This document shows, piece after piece, positions 43,618 to 52,164 of a DNA stretch of 64,000 bases. The position numbers were made by a program, and so were the translations under genes. Source of the DNA: Salipaludibacillus sp. CUR1 (GTDB taxonomy: Bacteria; Bacillota; Bacilli; Bacillales; Salisediminibacteriaceae); contig NZ_JAIWPE010000025.1 in the NCBI RefSeq assembly GCF_021028955.1, positions 1 through 64,000 of the forward strand, in the 5' to 3' direction. Numbering within the stretch: position 1 is the first letter of the stretch; every line of letters begins with the position of its first letter. The notes under the pieces were generated by a model, which saw only the letters and a program-made list of their open reading frames with translations, was not told the origin of the DNA and did not search any database.

Positions 43618-44894
43618 TACGCACTCGGTTTTTCTTTCTGCTCATCTAAGCTGCGAATATTCTCAGGGTAGCCGTAACTTCCGTGTTCACTCAGATCCAG
43701 ACCGATGATTTCTTCTTCTTCAGTAACACGGATGCCGCCCATGACTTTATCCATTACTTTTAAGATGATAAAGGCCGCCGCAAAAGCGTAAAGACCTGAT
43801 ACAGTGACCCCGATAAATTGAACACCCAATTGAGTGAAACCTCCGCCGTAAAAGAGTCCTGCGGATCCTCCATTCATCTCTGCCAAAGCAGTTGTAGCAA
43901 AAAAGCCGGTTGATAACGTCCCCCAAATACCAGCCACACCATGAACAGATAAAGCAAAGATTGGATCATCTATTTTGGCTCTGTCAAAGAACACCATGCT
44001 GAAGTGGACAATAAATCCGGCGATAAGTCCTATAATAACGGCCGCCCACGGTGCTACAAATGCAGTAGATGCTGTAATGGCTACCAGTCCGGCTAATGCC
44101 CCGTTTAACATCGTTGGCACATCTGCTTTCCCGGTCACCAGTGACACGATCAACATAGCTGCAACGGCCCCTGCGGCAGCGGCAAGCTGGGTTGTTAAGG
44201 CCACATATCCAAAGAATGCTCCGTCAACCTCAAGTGTGCTTCCGCCGTTAAAACCAAACCAGCCGACCCATAAGATTAATACTCCTAAAGCAGTGTACAC
44301 CTGGTTATGACCGGCTAAATCATTGGAAGAACCGTCTTTATTGTATTTCCCGATCCGCGGTTTTAAGATAATCGTCGCAGCAAGTGCAGCCATCGCACCA
44401 GTCAAATGAACGACCGTTGAACCAGCGAAATCCTGTTTCCCAAGACCTGCAAGCCATCCGTCTCCCCAAATCCAGTGAGCGACAACAGGATAAATAAATG
44501 CTGAAAATAAAATAGCAAATATAATATACGCTGATAATTTCGCTCTTTCGGCAAATCCGCCAAATGCGATCGTTAAAGCAATAGCGGCAAAGGCAAGCTG
44601 AAACATAAAATCAACCGACCCTGCAAGGCCGTCTACTACAGAATTAAAGTCGCCGTAGAAGAAATCAGATAATCCTATAAATGCGTTTCCTTCCCCATAA
44701 ATAAATCCGTAACCTACTGCCCAGAACACAAGCGATGCTATCCCTACTGTAAATATCGTTTTTCCAGCTATGTGTCCGGCATTCTTCATTCTTGTCGATC
44801 CTGCTTCAAGAAGAATGAATCCGCCTTGCATCAGCAAGACTAAAGCAAAACACACAATAATCCACACATTATTCATTAAAAAAATCTCATCCAT
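43617..44894 (-). CDS. amt: Ammonium transporter (Amt/NrgA family)
   Basis: 425 aa with 11 transmembrane helices. Family features: STVVHLTGAMAAL with the first pore histidine, LSVHGVAGIWGTL with the second, and GWFGFNGGS. The cytoplasmic tail is short and acidic. In Bacillus nrgA is followed by the PII gene nrgB (glnK); here a DUF294 nucleotidyltransferase follows. GGGAGAG precedes the ATG, and a promoter with a TnrA-like box lies upstream. Confidence 0.95.
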   Translation of the reverse strand: MDEIFLMNNVWIIVCFALVLLMQGGFILLEAGSTRMKNAGHIAGKTIFTVGIASLVFWAVGYGFIYGEGNAFIGLSDFFYGDFNSVVDGLAGSVDFMFQLAFAAIALTIAFGGFAERAKLSAYIIFAILFSAFIYPVVAHWIWGDGWLAGLGKQDFAGSTVVHLTGAMAALAATIILKPRIGKYNKDGSSNDLAGHNQVYTALGVLILWVGWFGFNGGSTLEVDGAFFGYVALTTQLAAAAGAVAAMLIVSLVTGKADVPTMLNGALAGLVAITASTAFVAPWAAVIIGLIAGFIVHFSMVFFDRAKIDDPIFALSVHGVAGIWGTLSTGFFATTALAEMNGGSAGLFYGGGFTQLGVQFIGVTVSGLYAFAAAFIILKVMDKVMGGIRVTEEEEIIGLDLSEHGSYGYPENIRSLDEQKEKPSA

Positions 44895-44956
44895 CTTTAC
44901 TCACTCTCCCTGAAATCATTTAGTGTCAGTTTATTTGCCAACTGATCATAAACCTC

Positions 44957-44984
44957 AGTATACAGACAGAAAATTCTGAAACAA
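44957..44984 (-). promoter_or_regulatory. SigA-type promoter of amt
   Basis: Minus strand: -35 TTGTTT (44979-44984), 16-bp spacer, -10 TATACT (44957-44962), giving a transcription start near 44950. The weak -35 fits an activator-dependent promoter. Confidence 0.65.
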
Positions 44985-44990
44985 CGAACT

Positions 44991-45007
44991 TGTCAGATAA
45001 TATAACG
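44991..45007. promoter_or_regulatory. TnrA-like binding site upstream of amt
   Basis: TGTCAGATAATATAACG matches the TnrA consensus TGTNANAWWWTNTNACA at all fixed positions except the last. Its centre (44999) lies 49 bp upstream of the predicted start site near 44950, the position used by TnrA at B. subtilis nrgAB. Activation under nitrogen limitation is inferred. Confidence 0.75.
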
Positions 45008-45039
45008 CACTAATTGATGAAAGCGTTTTCCAAAAAACG

Positions 45040-45067
45040 TAAAAAAACAGGCGGTTTTTGCCGCCTG
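45040..45067 (-). terminator. Terminator of the DMT transporter gene
   Basis: 7-bp stem CAGGCGG/CCGCCTG followed on the minus strand by TTTTTTTA, 5 bp after the stop codon. Confidence 0.92.
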
Positions 45068-45071
45068 CTTA

Positions 45072-46001
45072 CTAGTTGACTTTTGATTTCAGATGAGCCT
45101 TTCTTTTTCTGTTCAGCCATACCTGCTCAATATAGCCTGTTCCTAACAGAACCCCTGCAACTATAAAAATAAAACCTGCCAGTTGGGTGACATATACCGC
45201 CTCTCCAAGCAGGAAAAACGAACCGATTAAGGCAAAGAACGGTACAAAATTATTAAATATAGCCGTCTGTCCGGCTCCAATATTCTGAATCGCTGCATTA
45301 AATAAAATATGGCCCAGCCCTGTTGCAAGAATGGCTGATGATAAGAAGACAATCCAGACTAAATGATCAGAAATTACCATATTGTCAGCACTTCCCGGCT
45401 CAATTATAAAACTTATAACAATAAGGCTTACTGATCCGATCAGCAGCATCATTCCGGTCATTTGTTTTGAAGATAGTGTCGCTGTCGCTTTTTTAATGAT
45501 GATAAATGAAACAGCTTGTGACAGCATTGACAGAAAGACAAACAGATCTCCTGGCGATATTCCGCCCATGCCCTGCCCCGGGTTAATAACAACAAAAGAT
45601 ACACCTGTAAAACCGGACACAATACCGATAAACCTCAGTTTCGTCAATTGATCCCCAAGAAAAATAATCGCAAAAACAGCTGTAGTTAATGGAATAAGAC
45701 CAAGGATAAGTGAAGCATTTGAGGCTGTGGTGTCAACTAAGCCTACAGCGAGTAAGGAGTGGTGGCCAATCTGGCCGAAAAGTGCTGCTAAAGAGGTTAG
45801 AGCCCATTCTTTTTTCGTTAATTTCCTCAAATCTTTTAAGAAATATAAAACGGCCAGCGCGCATATGCCGGCTAAACCGATTCTTGTCCCTTGCATCATA
45901 ATGGGCGGCAAATGTTCGACTAAATATTTGACAGCAACGACATTCAGTCCCCATATCACCATCACCATCATCAGCAGAGAATATGTAGTTAGACGATTCA
46001 C
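45072..46001 (-). CDS. EamA/DMT-family transporter
   Basis: 309 aa, ten transmembrane helices in two EamA repeats (VIWGLNVVAVKYLVEHLPP begins the first; GDLFVFLSMLSQAVSFIII the second). These proteins export amino acids or metabolites or take up small solutes; the substrate cannot be predicted. The start is GTG at 46001 behind AAGGG. Monocistronic. Confidence 0.85.
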   Translation of the reverse strand: MNRLTTYSLLMMVMVIWGLNVVAVKYLVEHLPPIMMQGTRIGLAGICALAVLYFLKDLRKLTKKEWALTSLAALFGQIGHHSLLAVGLVDTTASNASLILGLIPLTTAVFAIIFLGDQLTKLRFIGIVSGFTGVSFVVINPGQGMGGISPGDLFVFLSMLSQAVSFIIIKKATATLSSKQMTGMMLLIGSVSLIVISFIIEPGSADNMVISDHLVWIVFLSSAILATGLGHILFNAAIQNIGAGQTAIFNNFVPFFALIGSFFLLGEAVYVTQLAGFIFIVAGVLLGTGYIEQVWLNRKRKAHLKSKVN

Positions 46002-46201
46002 GTGTTTCCCTTCTCTCGTTATATTGTCTATAATTCAAATCAATGAGATGATCTTATCACATTTTTACAAAATGATGTTACTTTAAATAGTCGATTTTAG
46101 GTGATGATCATGCTAAAATTTTTATCTGAAACATATCCATATGTGAAATAGTACCGTCGTCCACTAAATTATAAATATCCTACAGAAACAGGTGGAATAT
46201 A

Positions 46202-47293
46202 ATGATTAAAGAAATTTTCATATTAAGGAGTATAGGCTGCTTAGGAATTGTGCTGTTGCACAGTATCCATATAGCCCTTACCACCGTTCCTATAAGAGAA
46301 ATGGGAGAACTCGCGGCGATTACGTTTGACTCGGTGCAGATGATTTTATATTATGGGACGCCGATGTTTATTTTTATATCTGAATTTCTCATCTCCTACT
46401 CCTACAGGAACCGGACGCTCCCTGATAATTTTCTGAGAAAAAGATTTAAATTTATTATGATCCCATTTATTGTTATGGCTGTTTTCTACTCCCTTCCCTA
46501 CATGCTTGAAGGGGTGAACAGCTGGTTTATAAAAGTATCTATGAATTTGCTCATAGGAGATTACCACGGTTACTTTATATTAATTATTTTTCAGTTTTAT
46601 CTGTTCCACCTTCTTTTTCATTCTTATTTAAAGAAGGCTTCGCCGAAAATTATGCTGCCGGCTGCCTTTCTCATAAATATGGCTTACTTAACGACTTTTA
46701 ACTTTACAGAGCCGCCCGCTACCCTGCCTTATTCAACTTATATCTGGGAACGGTTTTACTGGGTTCCGTTATTCGGCTGGATTTTTTACTTTATGTTAGG
46801 TTATTATTCAGGTTTATATTATGAATCTTTTATAAAGTCATTAAAAAAATACCGTTATATTATCGTAGCCGGCCCCCTATTAACAAGTATTTTATTATTA
46901 TATTTCTATCACTCAGGTTTTCTGACTGTCCACAGCTCAAAAAGGACCGATATTATTATTCATACAGCAGTTTTCAGTCTGTTTTTATTTTACGTGACGT
47001 CGCACTTGAAATACCCGCCGAAAGTACTTGAATTTATCAGCCGTTACTCTTTCGGTATTTATCTGCTGCATTATTTTTATATTTTCCTGGCAGATTTTAT
47101 TTTCAGGCAGTACCCTCTTAATATAGGCGTCACTTATATTCTTCTGCTGTTCATTTTCAGCCTGTTAAGTTCTATAGGCACGATCTATTTATTAAATAAA
47201 TGGAAACATGGTTATCTCCTTATAGGGAAAATAGGCGCTCCTTATGTACCTCCCGCTTCTGGCGGGAACGAACATAAAAGCACCTCATTATAA
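46202..47293 (+). CDS. Acyltransferase family 3 membrane protein
   Basis: 363 aa, about ten transmembrane helices. N-terminal LRSIGCLGIVLLHSIH holds the catalytic-type histidine of the acyltransferase-3 family (OafA/YiaD type), and FGIYLLHYFYIFLADF is the conserved late segment. It transfers acyl groups, usually acetyl, to cell-surface glycans or lipids. AGGTGG precedes the ATG. It ends at a copy of the dispersed repeat, which supplies its terminator. Confidence 0.85.
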   Translation: MIKEIFILRSIGCLGIVLLHSIHIALTTVPIREMGELAAITFDSVQMILYYGTPMFIFISEFLISYSYRNRTLPDNFLRKRFKFIMIPFIVMAVFYSLPYMLEGVNSWFIKVSMNLLIGDYHGYFILIIFQFYLFHLLFHSYLKKASPKIMLPAAFLINMAYLTTFNFTEPPATLPYSTYIWERFYWVPLFGWIFYFMLGYYSGLYYESFIKSLKKYRYIIVAGPLLTSILLLYFYHSGFLTVHSSKRTDIIIHTAVFSLFLFYVTSHLKYPPKVLEFISRYSFGIYLLHYFYIFLADFIFRQYPLNIGVTYILLLFIFSLLSSIGTIYLLNKWKHGYLLIGKIGAPYVPPASGGNEHKSTSL

Positions 47294-47299
47294 AGAGCT

Positions 47300-47465
47300 G
47301 AGGACGGGACAAAAGAATAGTAACCATAAAGAAAGCCGGAGAAATATCTCCTTACGATATTTCTCCGGCTTTTCGCTTTGTTCTTGAACAATAAGTTCAT
47401 AAATGTACTCGGATGGAAAAGACCTAATGCAGGCGTCCGCCTGCCGGACTGAAATCACTGGTTTT
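47300..47465 (+). repeat. Dispersed modular repeat, partial copy
   Basis: Plus orientation: AGGACGGGACAAAAGAATAG start, AAAGAAAGCCGG, a terminator hairpin, then GTCCGCCTGCCGGAC (47435-47449; one mismatch relative to the perfect core hairpin of other copies) followed by TGAAATCACTG. The far modules seen at 50.85-51.2 kb are absent. Confidence 0.82.
47335..47373 (+). terminator. Strong terminator inside the repeat, after the acyltransferase gene
   Basis: 13-bp perfect stem GCCGGAGAAATAT/ATATTTCTCCGGC followed by TTTT. Confidence 0.9.
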
Positions 47466-47500
47466 ATGCTTAGTAAGGCAGTGACAGCTGGCGTGGAAGT

Positions 47501-48571
47501 TTAACTTGACCGTTTAGCATCGATAATCAGCTGCAGAAGCTGCAGTCTCTGCAAATCATTAACACTGCTGCGCGTAAAGTTGAATGTGAAACGGTTTGAA
47601 TCAACCCTGTGCACAAAAACTAAATCAAGCTCAGGTATAACATCAATTGACTGGCCATAGCGGCCTACAGCAGAGTACATGCCAAGATCGCTGAAAGGCG
47701 GTTCAGTAGCTACCCACCATAAATAGCCATAATCAAATATATTATTTGAAGGGACGCCTGCATGGGCCGTGGTGCTGTTTTTCACCCAGTTTTCGGGAAC
47801 GACCTGTCTGCCTTCCCATTTTCCTTCCTGAAGATACAACTGACCGAACCTGGCAAAATCCCTTGCCGACATTCGGAATAAATATGACGGATGCCGCGAA
47901 CGCCGGTTTTCGTAGGAATAATGAGTATGGCTCATCTCAAAGTCTTCCATCCCGGTTGGTTCCGCTATTTTTTCCTTAAAATCTTCAAAAAGATCCCGTT
48001 CAGTCTTTTCGTTGTAGATTGTCCCGAGTACATTAAAATCCCAGTTGTTGTAATAATAAAATTCGCCAGGTAAATTAGCTCCCCTGTTCGGCCTGGCTCT
48101 TCTCATCCCCCACGACTCCTCCCCTGCAGGCAGATAAACACCTGAAGTTGAAGTCATTAAATGAGAGAACTGAGCCTGTTTCTCTATGGCATTTAATGGA
48201 GGATGATCATCAATATTATAGTCCTCTAACGTATGATTAAGGTGAAAGGTGCCGTTGTTTTCCCGCTCAATTCCTATCAAAGCGCTCAGAAAACTTTTCC
48301 TTACAGAATGAGCGTTTGTGCTTTTGGTGGTATCCCCCCAGGAAAATAATACTTTTCCCTGGTATATGGCCATGGCGGCTGTAGAGTTGATCGATTCATA
48401 ATACCTTCTCGCCTGTTCAAGAGCTTCCGGATTCCATCCTGCTTCTTCTATGTCTTCATGATACTCCCACGTTGTCGTTTTGTCCGATTCTATGGAAAAA
48501 TATACATATATGAACATCCCAATAAGAAGGATTATAATTATAATTAAACCTGTAATGACTTTATTAAACAA
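47501..48571 (-). CDS. Serine hydrolase of the beta-lactamase class C family
   Basis: 356 aa. One N-terminal membrane anchor (about 4-27) places the enzyme outside the cytoplasm. Active-site motifs: Ser89-x-x-Lys92 (SVRKS), Tyr174-Asn-Asn, and a GRYGQS strand where beta-lactamases have HTG/KTG. Likely an esterase or D-amino-peptidase-type hydrolase. The start is TTG with AAGGATG seven bases upstream. Confidence 0.85.
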   Translation of the reverse strand: MFNKVITGLIIIIILLIGMFIYVYFSIESDKTTTWEYHEDIEEAGWNPEALEQARRYYESINSTAAMAIYQGKVLFSWGDTTKSTNAHSVRKSFLSALIGIERENNGTFHLNHTLEDYNIDDHPPLNAIEKQAQFSHLMTSTSGVYLPAGEESWGMRRARPNRGANLPGEFYYYNNWDFNVLGTIYNEKTERDLFEDFKEKIAEPTGMEDFEMSHTHYSYENRRSRHPSYLFRMSARDFARFGQLYLQEGKWEGRQVVPENWVKNSTTAHAGVPSNNIFDYGYLWWVATEPPFSDLGMYSAVGRYGQSIDVIPELDLVFVHRVDSNRFTFNFTRSSVNDLQRLQLLQLIIDAKRSS

Positions 48572-48680
48572 GACGGATCATCCTTTTGTTTTCTTCCGGT
48601 CAGCACTAATATAACATGCTTATACCCCCGATCACCACGTTCTTAACTTCAAGGGGTATGTTATATTTTTCACAAAAACA

Positions 48681-48709
48681 TTGACTCTCTGCTTAAAAAC
48701 TGTTAGGAT
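48681..48709 (+). promoter_or_regulatory. Promoter of the riboswitch-controlled ACT/UPF0210 operon
   Basis: -35 TTGACT (48681-48686), 17-bp spacer, -10 TAGGAT (48704-48709). Transcription would begin near 48716, just upstream of the glycine riboswitch. Confidence 0.75.
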
Positions 48710-48744
48710 TTCGTTATTCATAAAACATATAGCGGCAATGAGGG

Positions 48745-48862
48745 TTATGGGTCACACTATAGCTGGAGCCACTTCTGGAGAGTCCGTCTACTGCGGCGCC
48801 GAAGGATTCACAATCTCAGGCAAAAGGACAGGAGCACACATCACAGGCAAGATGTGTACACC
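48745..48862 (+). promoter_or_regulatory. Glycine riboswitch (single aptamer)
   Basis: The conserved glycine aptamer core is readable: GGAGAGTCC (48777-48785), GGCGCCGAAGG (48794-48804) and CTCAGGCAAAAGGACAG (48815-48831), the last being almost diagnostic. Only one core is present, without a recognisable second aptamer. An ACACATC/GATGTGT hairpin (about 48836-48857) follows, then a terminator at 48875-48906. The outer boundaries are approximate. It controls the ACT-domain and UPF0210 genes. Confidence 0.85.
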
Positions 48863-48874
48863 CTTACTTTTTAC

Positions 48875-48906
48875 GAGATTGGAGCTTATATCCAATCTTT
48901 TTTTTA
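48875..48906 (+). terminator. Riboswitch expression-platform terminator
   Basis: 8-bp stem AGATTGGA/TCCAATCT with a run of eight T, located between the aptamer and the ACT-domain gene, so glycine binding can act by transcription attenuation. Confidence 0.88.
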
Positions 48907-48930
48907 ATATTTAGAACCGAGGTGAACAAA

Positions 48931-49206
48931 ATGGAACAAAAAAGAGCAATAGTCAGTGTTGTAGGAAAGGATCAAGTAGGAATTATCGCTAAAGTCACTG
49001 CCATCTTAGCCGATAATCAGATGAATGTGCTCGATATCAGCCAGACGATTCTTCAGGATTTCTTTACGATGATGATGCTGGTCGATGTATCAGAAGCTGA
49101 AAATCTCGATAAACTGCAAAAAGAATTCGATCAGGTCAGTGAAGAGATGGGATTAAAAATAAATATACAGCTCGAAGACATTTTCCAATCTATGCACCGG
49201 ATTTAA
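48931..49206 (+). CDS. ACT-domain protein (UPF0237 family)
   Basis: 91 aa, a single ACT domain: RAIVSVVGKDQVGIIAKVTAILADNQMNVLDIS is the typical ligand-binding N-terminal half. ACT domains bind amino acids; with a glycine riboswitch in front, glycine or a product of its metabolism is a good candidate. The ATG at 48931 follows GAGGTG. It is cotranscribed with the UPF0210 gene 27 bp downstream, a pairing that is widespread. Confidence 0.88.
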   Translation: MEQKRAIVSVVGKDQVGIIAKVTAILADNQMNVLDISQTILQDFFTMMMLVDVSEAENLDKLQKEFDQVSEEMGLKINIQLEDIFQSMHRI

Positions 49207-49233
49207 TCAGGTTTTTATAAGGAGAGAATGAGT

Positions 49234-50595
49234 ATGAACATAGCATTTGCGGAAATACAGGAAACCATCCGTATGGTTCAGATGGAAAGCCTCGATATAC
49301 GTACGGTTACAATGGGAATTAGCCTTAAAGATTGTATCGATGCAGATTTTGATCAAATGAACGAAAAAGTATTTAATAAAATCACCAGCTATGCCGGACA
49401 GTTAACAAGTGTGGCAGAACAAGTGGAAAAAGAATACGGCATCCCTATTATTAACAAACGAATTTCTATTACCCCTGCTGCTGAACTGCTCGGCAACGCT
49501 ACGAAAGAGCAGGCCGTTCAGCTTGCTGTCACTCTTGATAAAGCCGCCCGCACTCTTGGAGTGGATTTTATCGGAGGCTATTCAGCACTTGTGCATAAAG
49601 GCATTACTAAAGGGGAACAAACGCTCCTTGATGCTCTGCCTGAAGCGTTAAGCAAAACAGAACGCGTTTGCGGTTCGGTGTCTGTGGCAACGACCCGGAC
49701 AGGTATTAATATGGATGCCGTCAAACAGATGGGCGAGATTATCAAAGAAGCTTCCAATCTTACGAAAGAACAGGATGGATTAGCCTGCGCAAAATTAGTT
49801 GTTTTCTGTAACCCTGTAGAAGATAATCCGTTTATGGCCGGAGCTTTTCACGGAACAGGCGAAGGCGAAGCGGTTATTAATGTAGGGGTAAGCGGCCCGG
49901 GAGTCGTTTTAAACGCTCTTAAAAAATATCCTGACGCAGATCTTGGCGAAGTCTCGGACGTGATTAAGAAAACGGCCTTTAAGATCACCCGTGCCGGGGA
50001 ATTAATCGGTAGAGTTGTAGCCGACAGATTGAATATCCCTTTCGGCATTATGGATTTATCTCTCGCTCCTACTAATGCGATGAATGACAGTGTGGCTGAG
50101 ATCCTTGAAGAAATTGGTCTTGAACGTGTAGGAACTCATGGTACCATTGCTGCTCTCGCACTTATGAATGACGCCGTGAAAAAAGGCGGCGCTATGGCCA
50201 GTTCCTATGTGGGGGGACTCAGTGGAGCATTTATTCCGGTCAGTGAAGATAACGGAATGATTAAAGGGATTGAAGATAAGGCATTGACTCTCCCTAAATT
50301 AGAAGCTATGACATGTGTCTGCTCGGTCGGACTGGACATGATTGCTCTTTCAGGAGACGCCTCGCCTTCGTCACTTTCCGGATTGATTGCAGATGAAATG
50401 GCCATCGGCATGATTAACAAAAAAACCACAGCCGTGCGCGTAATTCCTGTCCCCGGGAAAAAAGAGGGAGACATGGTGGAATTCGGCGGACTGCTTGGAC
50501 GGGCACCAGTGATGGGAATCAACCCGTACAGTTCAGACAAGTTTATATCAAGAGGCGGGCGTGTCCCTGCCCCGCTCCAGGCCCTGATTAATTAA
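49234..50595 (+). CDS. UPF0210 / DUF711 (PFL) family protein
   Basis: 453 aa. Family features include [34 protein letters not shown], a glycine-rich [21 protein letters not shown] and a C-terminal [13 protein letters not shown] that resembles the glycyl-radical loop motif of pyruvate formate-lyase, the reason for the PFL label. The biochemical role is not established. The ATG at 49234 has AAGGAG nine bases upstream. Second gene of the glycine-riboswitch operon. Confidence 0.88.
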   Translation: MNIAFAEIQETIRMVQMESLDIRTVTMGISLKDCIDADFDQMNEKVFNKITSYAGQLTSVAEQVEKEYGIPIINKRISITPAAELLGNATKEQAVQLAVTLDKAARTLGVDFIGGYSALVHKGITKGEQTLLDALPEALSKTERVCGSVSVATTRTGINMDAVKQMGEIIKEASNLTKEQDGLACAKLVVFCNPVEDNPFMAGAFHGTGEGEAVINVGVSGPGVVLNALKKYPDADLGEVSDVIKKTAFKITRAGELIGRVVADRLNIPFGIMDLSLAPTNAMNDSVAEILEEIGLERVGTHGTIAALALMNDAVKKGGAMASSYVGGLSGAFIPVSEDNGMIKGIEDKALTLPKLEAMTCVCSVGLDMIALSGDASPSSLSGLIADEMAIGMINKKTTAVRVIPVPGKKEGDMVEFGGLLGRAPVMGINPYSSDKFISRGGRVPAPLQALIN

Positions 50596-50693
50596 CCATT
50601 TCAGAAAGCCTGTAAAGTTGAATCACTGGGCGAGCCGCCAAGTCTCCTTACGGAAAAACATCCTGCAGGGTCTTGCTGGCCCGTTTCAAAAAA

Positions 50694-51195
50694 GGCTGGG
50701 ACAAAAGAATAGTAATCATAAAGAAAGCCGGACAAACCTTATGATTTTTGTTCGGTTTTTCGCTTTTGTACTTAATAAAAACTAACTCTGATAAATAGTA
50801 ATTAAGTGATTTCAGTCCGCCAGGCGGACGCTTGTCCAGGGGCTTGTCTTTTTAATCTGTCGGTTCACTTCCGGCGAAGGCTTACACCACAGGCATAAGT
50901 GCAACATAGGTCATTAGGATCTTCGGCTAACCCCTTCACGTCCTGTGAAAACGCCGAAGTCACCACATCCGTGTGGAAGTTCGCTGTGTTTTCTTTACCC
51001 GAGGGCTTGTCTTCAACTCAGCCTGAGCTTTGTTGAATTGGATCTTCAGACTGCGCTTATTCCCTGTGGCGTCGCCGCCTTCTGTCCTTCAATCAGAAAA
51101 GCAGAGGCTATTTAAAAATTGGTAAACCTAAAAGTACCCCACCTTATAAGGTGTTCGTGCTTTACAAACTTGTCTTTAGTTTTGTCTCAGCCTCT
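50694..51195 (+). repeat. Dispersed modular repeat, longest copy with an internal insert
   Basis: Bounded by GGCTGGGACAAAAGAATAG at the left and AGTTTTGTCTCAGCCTC at the right (inverted ends). Order: terminator hairpin (50728-50766), perfect GTCCGCCAGGCGGAC hairpin (50815-50829), AGGGGCTTGTCTT, about 160 bp not found in the 21.1-kb copy, GAGGGCTTGTCTTCAACTC, TTGGATCTTCAGACTGCGC, and CCCTGTGGCGTCGCCGCC. The extra 160 bp is flanked by the direct repeat GGGCTTGTCTT (50840 and 51003). No gene is supported in 50596-51292. Confidence 0.88.
50728..50766 (+). terminator. Terminator inside the repeat, after the UPF0210 gene
   Basis: Stem AAGCCGGACAAA/TTTGTTCGGTTT (near perfect) followed by a T-tract and CGC. 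Confidence 0.8.
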
Positions 51196-51292
51196 ATATT
51201 GAGAATTACCTGGAAGTCTCCTCAGCTTCTGCTTCAATCCCTTATGCTTTTAAAACTGGTTTTCCAAAGATGACATTTGGAAGCCTTTATTT

Positions 51293-51901
51293 TTACCCGC
51301 TGATTTCTCTCCGTTCTAAAATGTCGCCTCCATTATCTTTTACCCGCTCGTAAATTTTTTCCCGGTACCTTAGAAAGTCATCAGTCCCTTCTATTATTAC
51401 CTCATCCCCTGTTTTGAAAATGAAAATATATTGAAATGTCAGCCGTCCCCCATTATTTATGCTGACTGGCTCAATTGCTGAGATATCGTCCCAGGAATAC
51501 ACCGTTTCATTAATAGATGAAAGACTATTATAATGAAGGCCTGTGTCATCAAAATAATAGTAATGATTTAAACCCGCGAGCACCATTGGCAAAGAAAATA
51601 AAGCTCCCGCGAGAAAGATCCCCCCTGCCTTGAAGCTGCTGTTTTTCTTATAAAGCATATGCCTGACAATGAAATAAGCTACTGCTAAAGCAGGCAGTAA
51701 AATCATCGCTCCCATAACTGTCTGAAACGCACGCCTCGGTGCAGTGAATAACCAGTGATCATATGAAAAATGAAGGATCTCCTGAACGAATTGAATTAAT
51801 ACCACGGGGGCGAAAAAGGACAAAGTAAGTAAAATGGCACTGCTGACGATTATTATTTTATCAACGTCGTCCTGGTCAGCCTTTTTAATTCTCAGTTTCA
51901 T
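51293..51901 (-). CDS. Hypothetical membrane protein with C-terminal PH-like domain
   Basis: 202 aa. Three transmembrane helices (about 17-40, 58-80, 92-112) followed by a beta-rich cytoplasmic region FDDTGLHYNSLSSINETVYS ... WDDISAIEPV ... FIFKTGDEVIIEGTDD that resembles bacterial PH-like (bPH) domains. Function unknown. The ATG has GAGGGGAG just upstream. Monocistronic. Confidence 0.65.
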   Translation of the reverse strand: MKLRIKKADQDDVDKIIIVSSAILLTLSFFAPVVLIQFVQEILHFSYDHWLFTAPRRAFQTVMGAMILLPALAVAYFIVRHMLYKKNSSFKAGGIFLAGALFSLPMVLAGLNHYYYFDDTGLHYNSLSSINETVYSWDDISAIEPVSINNGGRLTFQYIFIFKTGDEVIIEGTDDFLRYREKIYERVKDNGGDILERREISG

Positions 51902-52129
51902 GCTCTCCCCTCTTTCATTTTACATATTTAAAAATGAATTTTATCAGTTCACTCTTTTGCCCATTCAGAATGACTACCTCTATCTTTTCTTTTTTAAATT
52001 ACCTACAGTTTATTACGCACTCATTTTAGAAAAGTTTCATAATCCGGATAATTATGGAATTTTTTTCATTTTATGAATAAAACTTATAATACAGGCATTA
52101 TATATATAAAGCGTTTAAATAAAAAACTA

Positions 52130-52158
52130 TTGACATATCCGGTATATTATCAGATAAT
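52130..52158 (+). promoter_or_regulatory. Promoter of the proBA T-box operon
   Basis: -35 TTGACA (52130-52135), exact 17-bp spacer, -10 GATAAT (52153-52158). Transcription begins near 52165, upstream of the T-box leader. Confidence 0.85.
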
Positions 52159-52164
52159 TGTAAA

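Noticed and set aside
48681-48914. Plus-strand 77-codon frame.
   Set aside because: It begins in the -35 box and covers the glycine riboswitch; it is regulatory RNA, not a gene.
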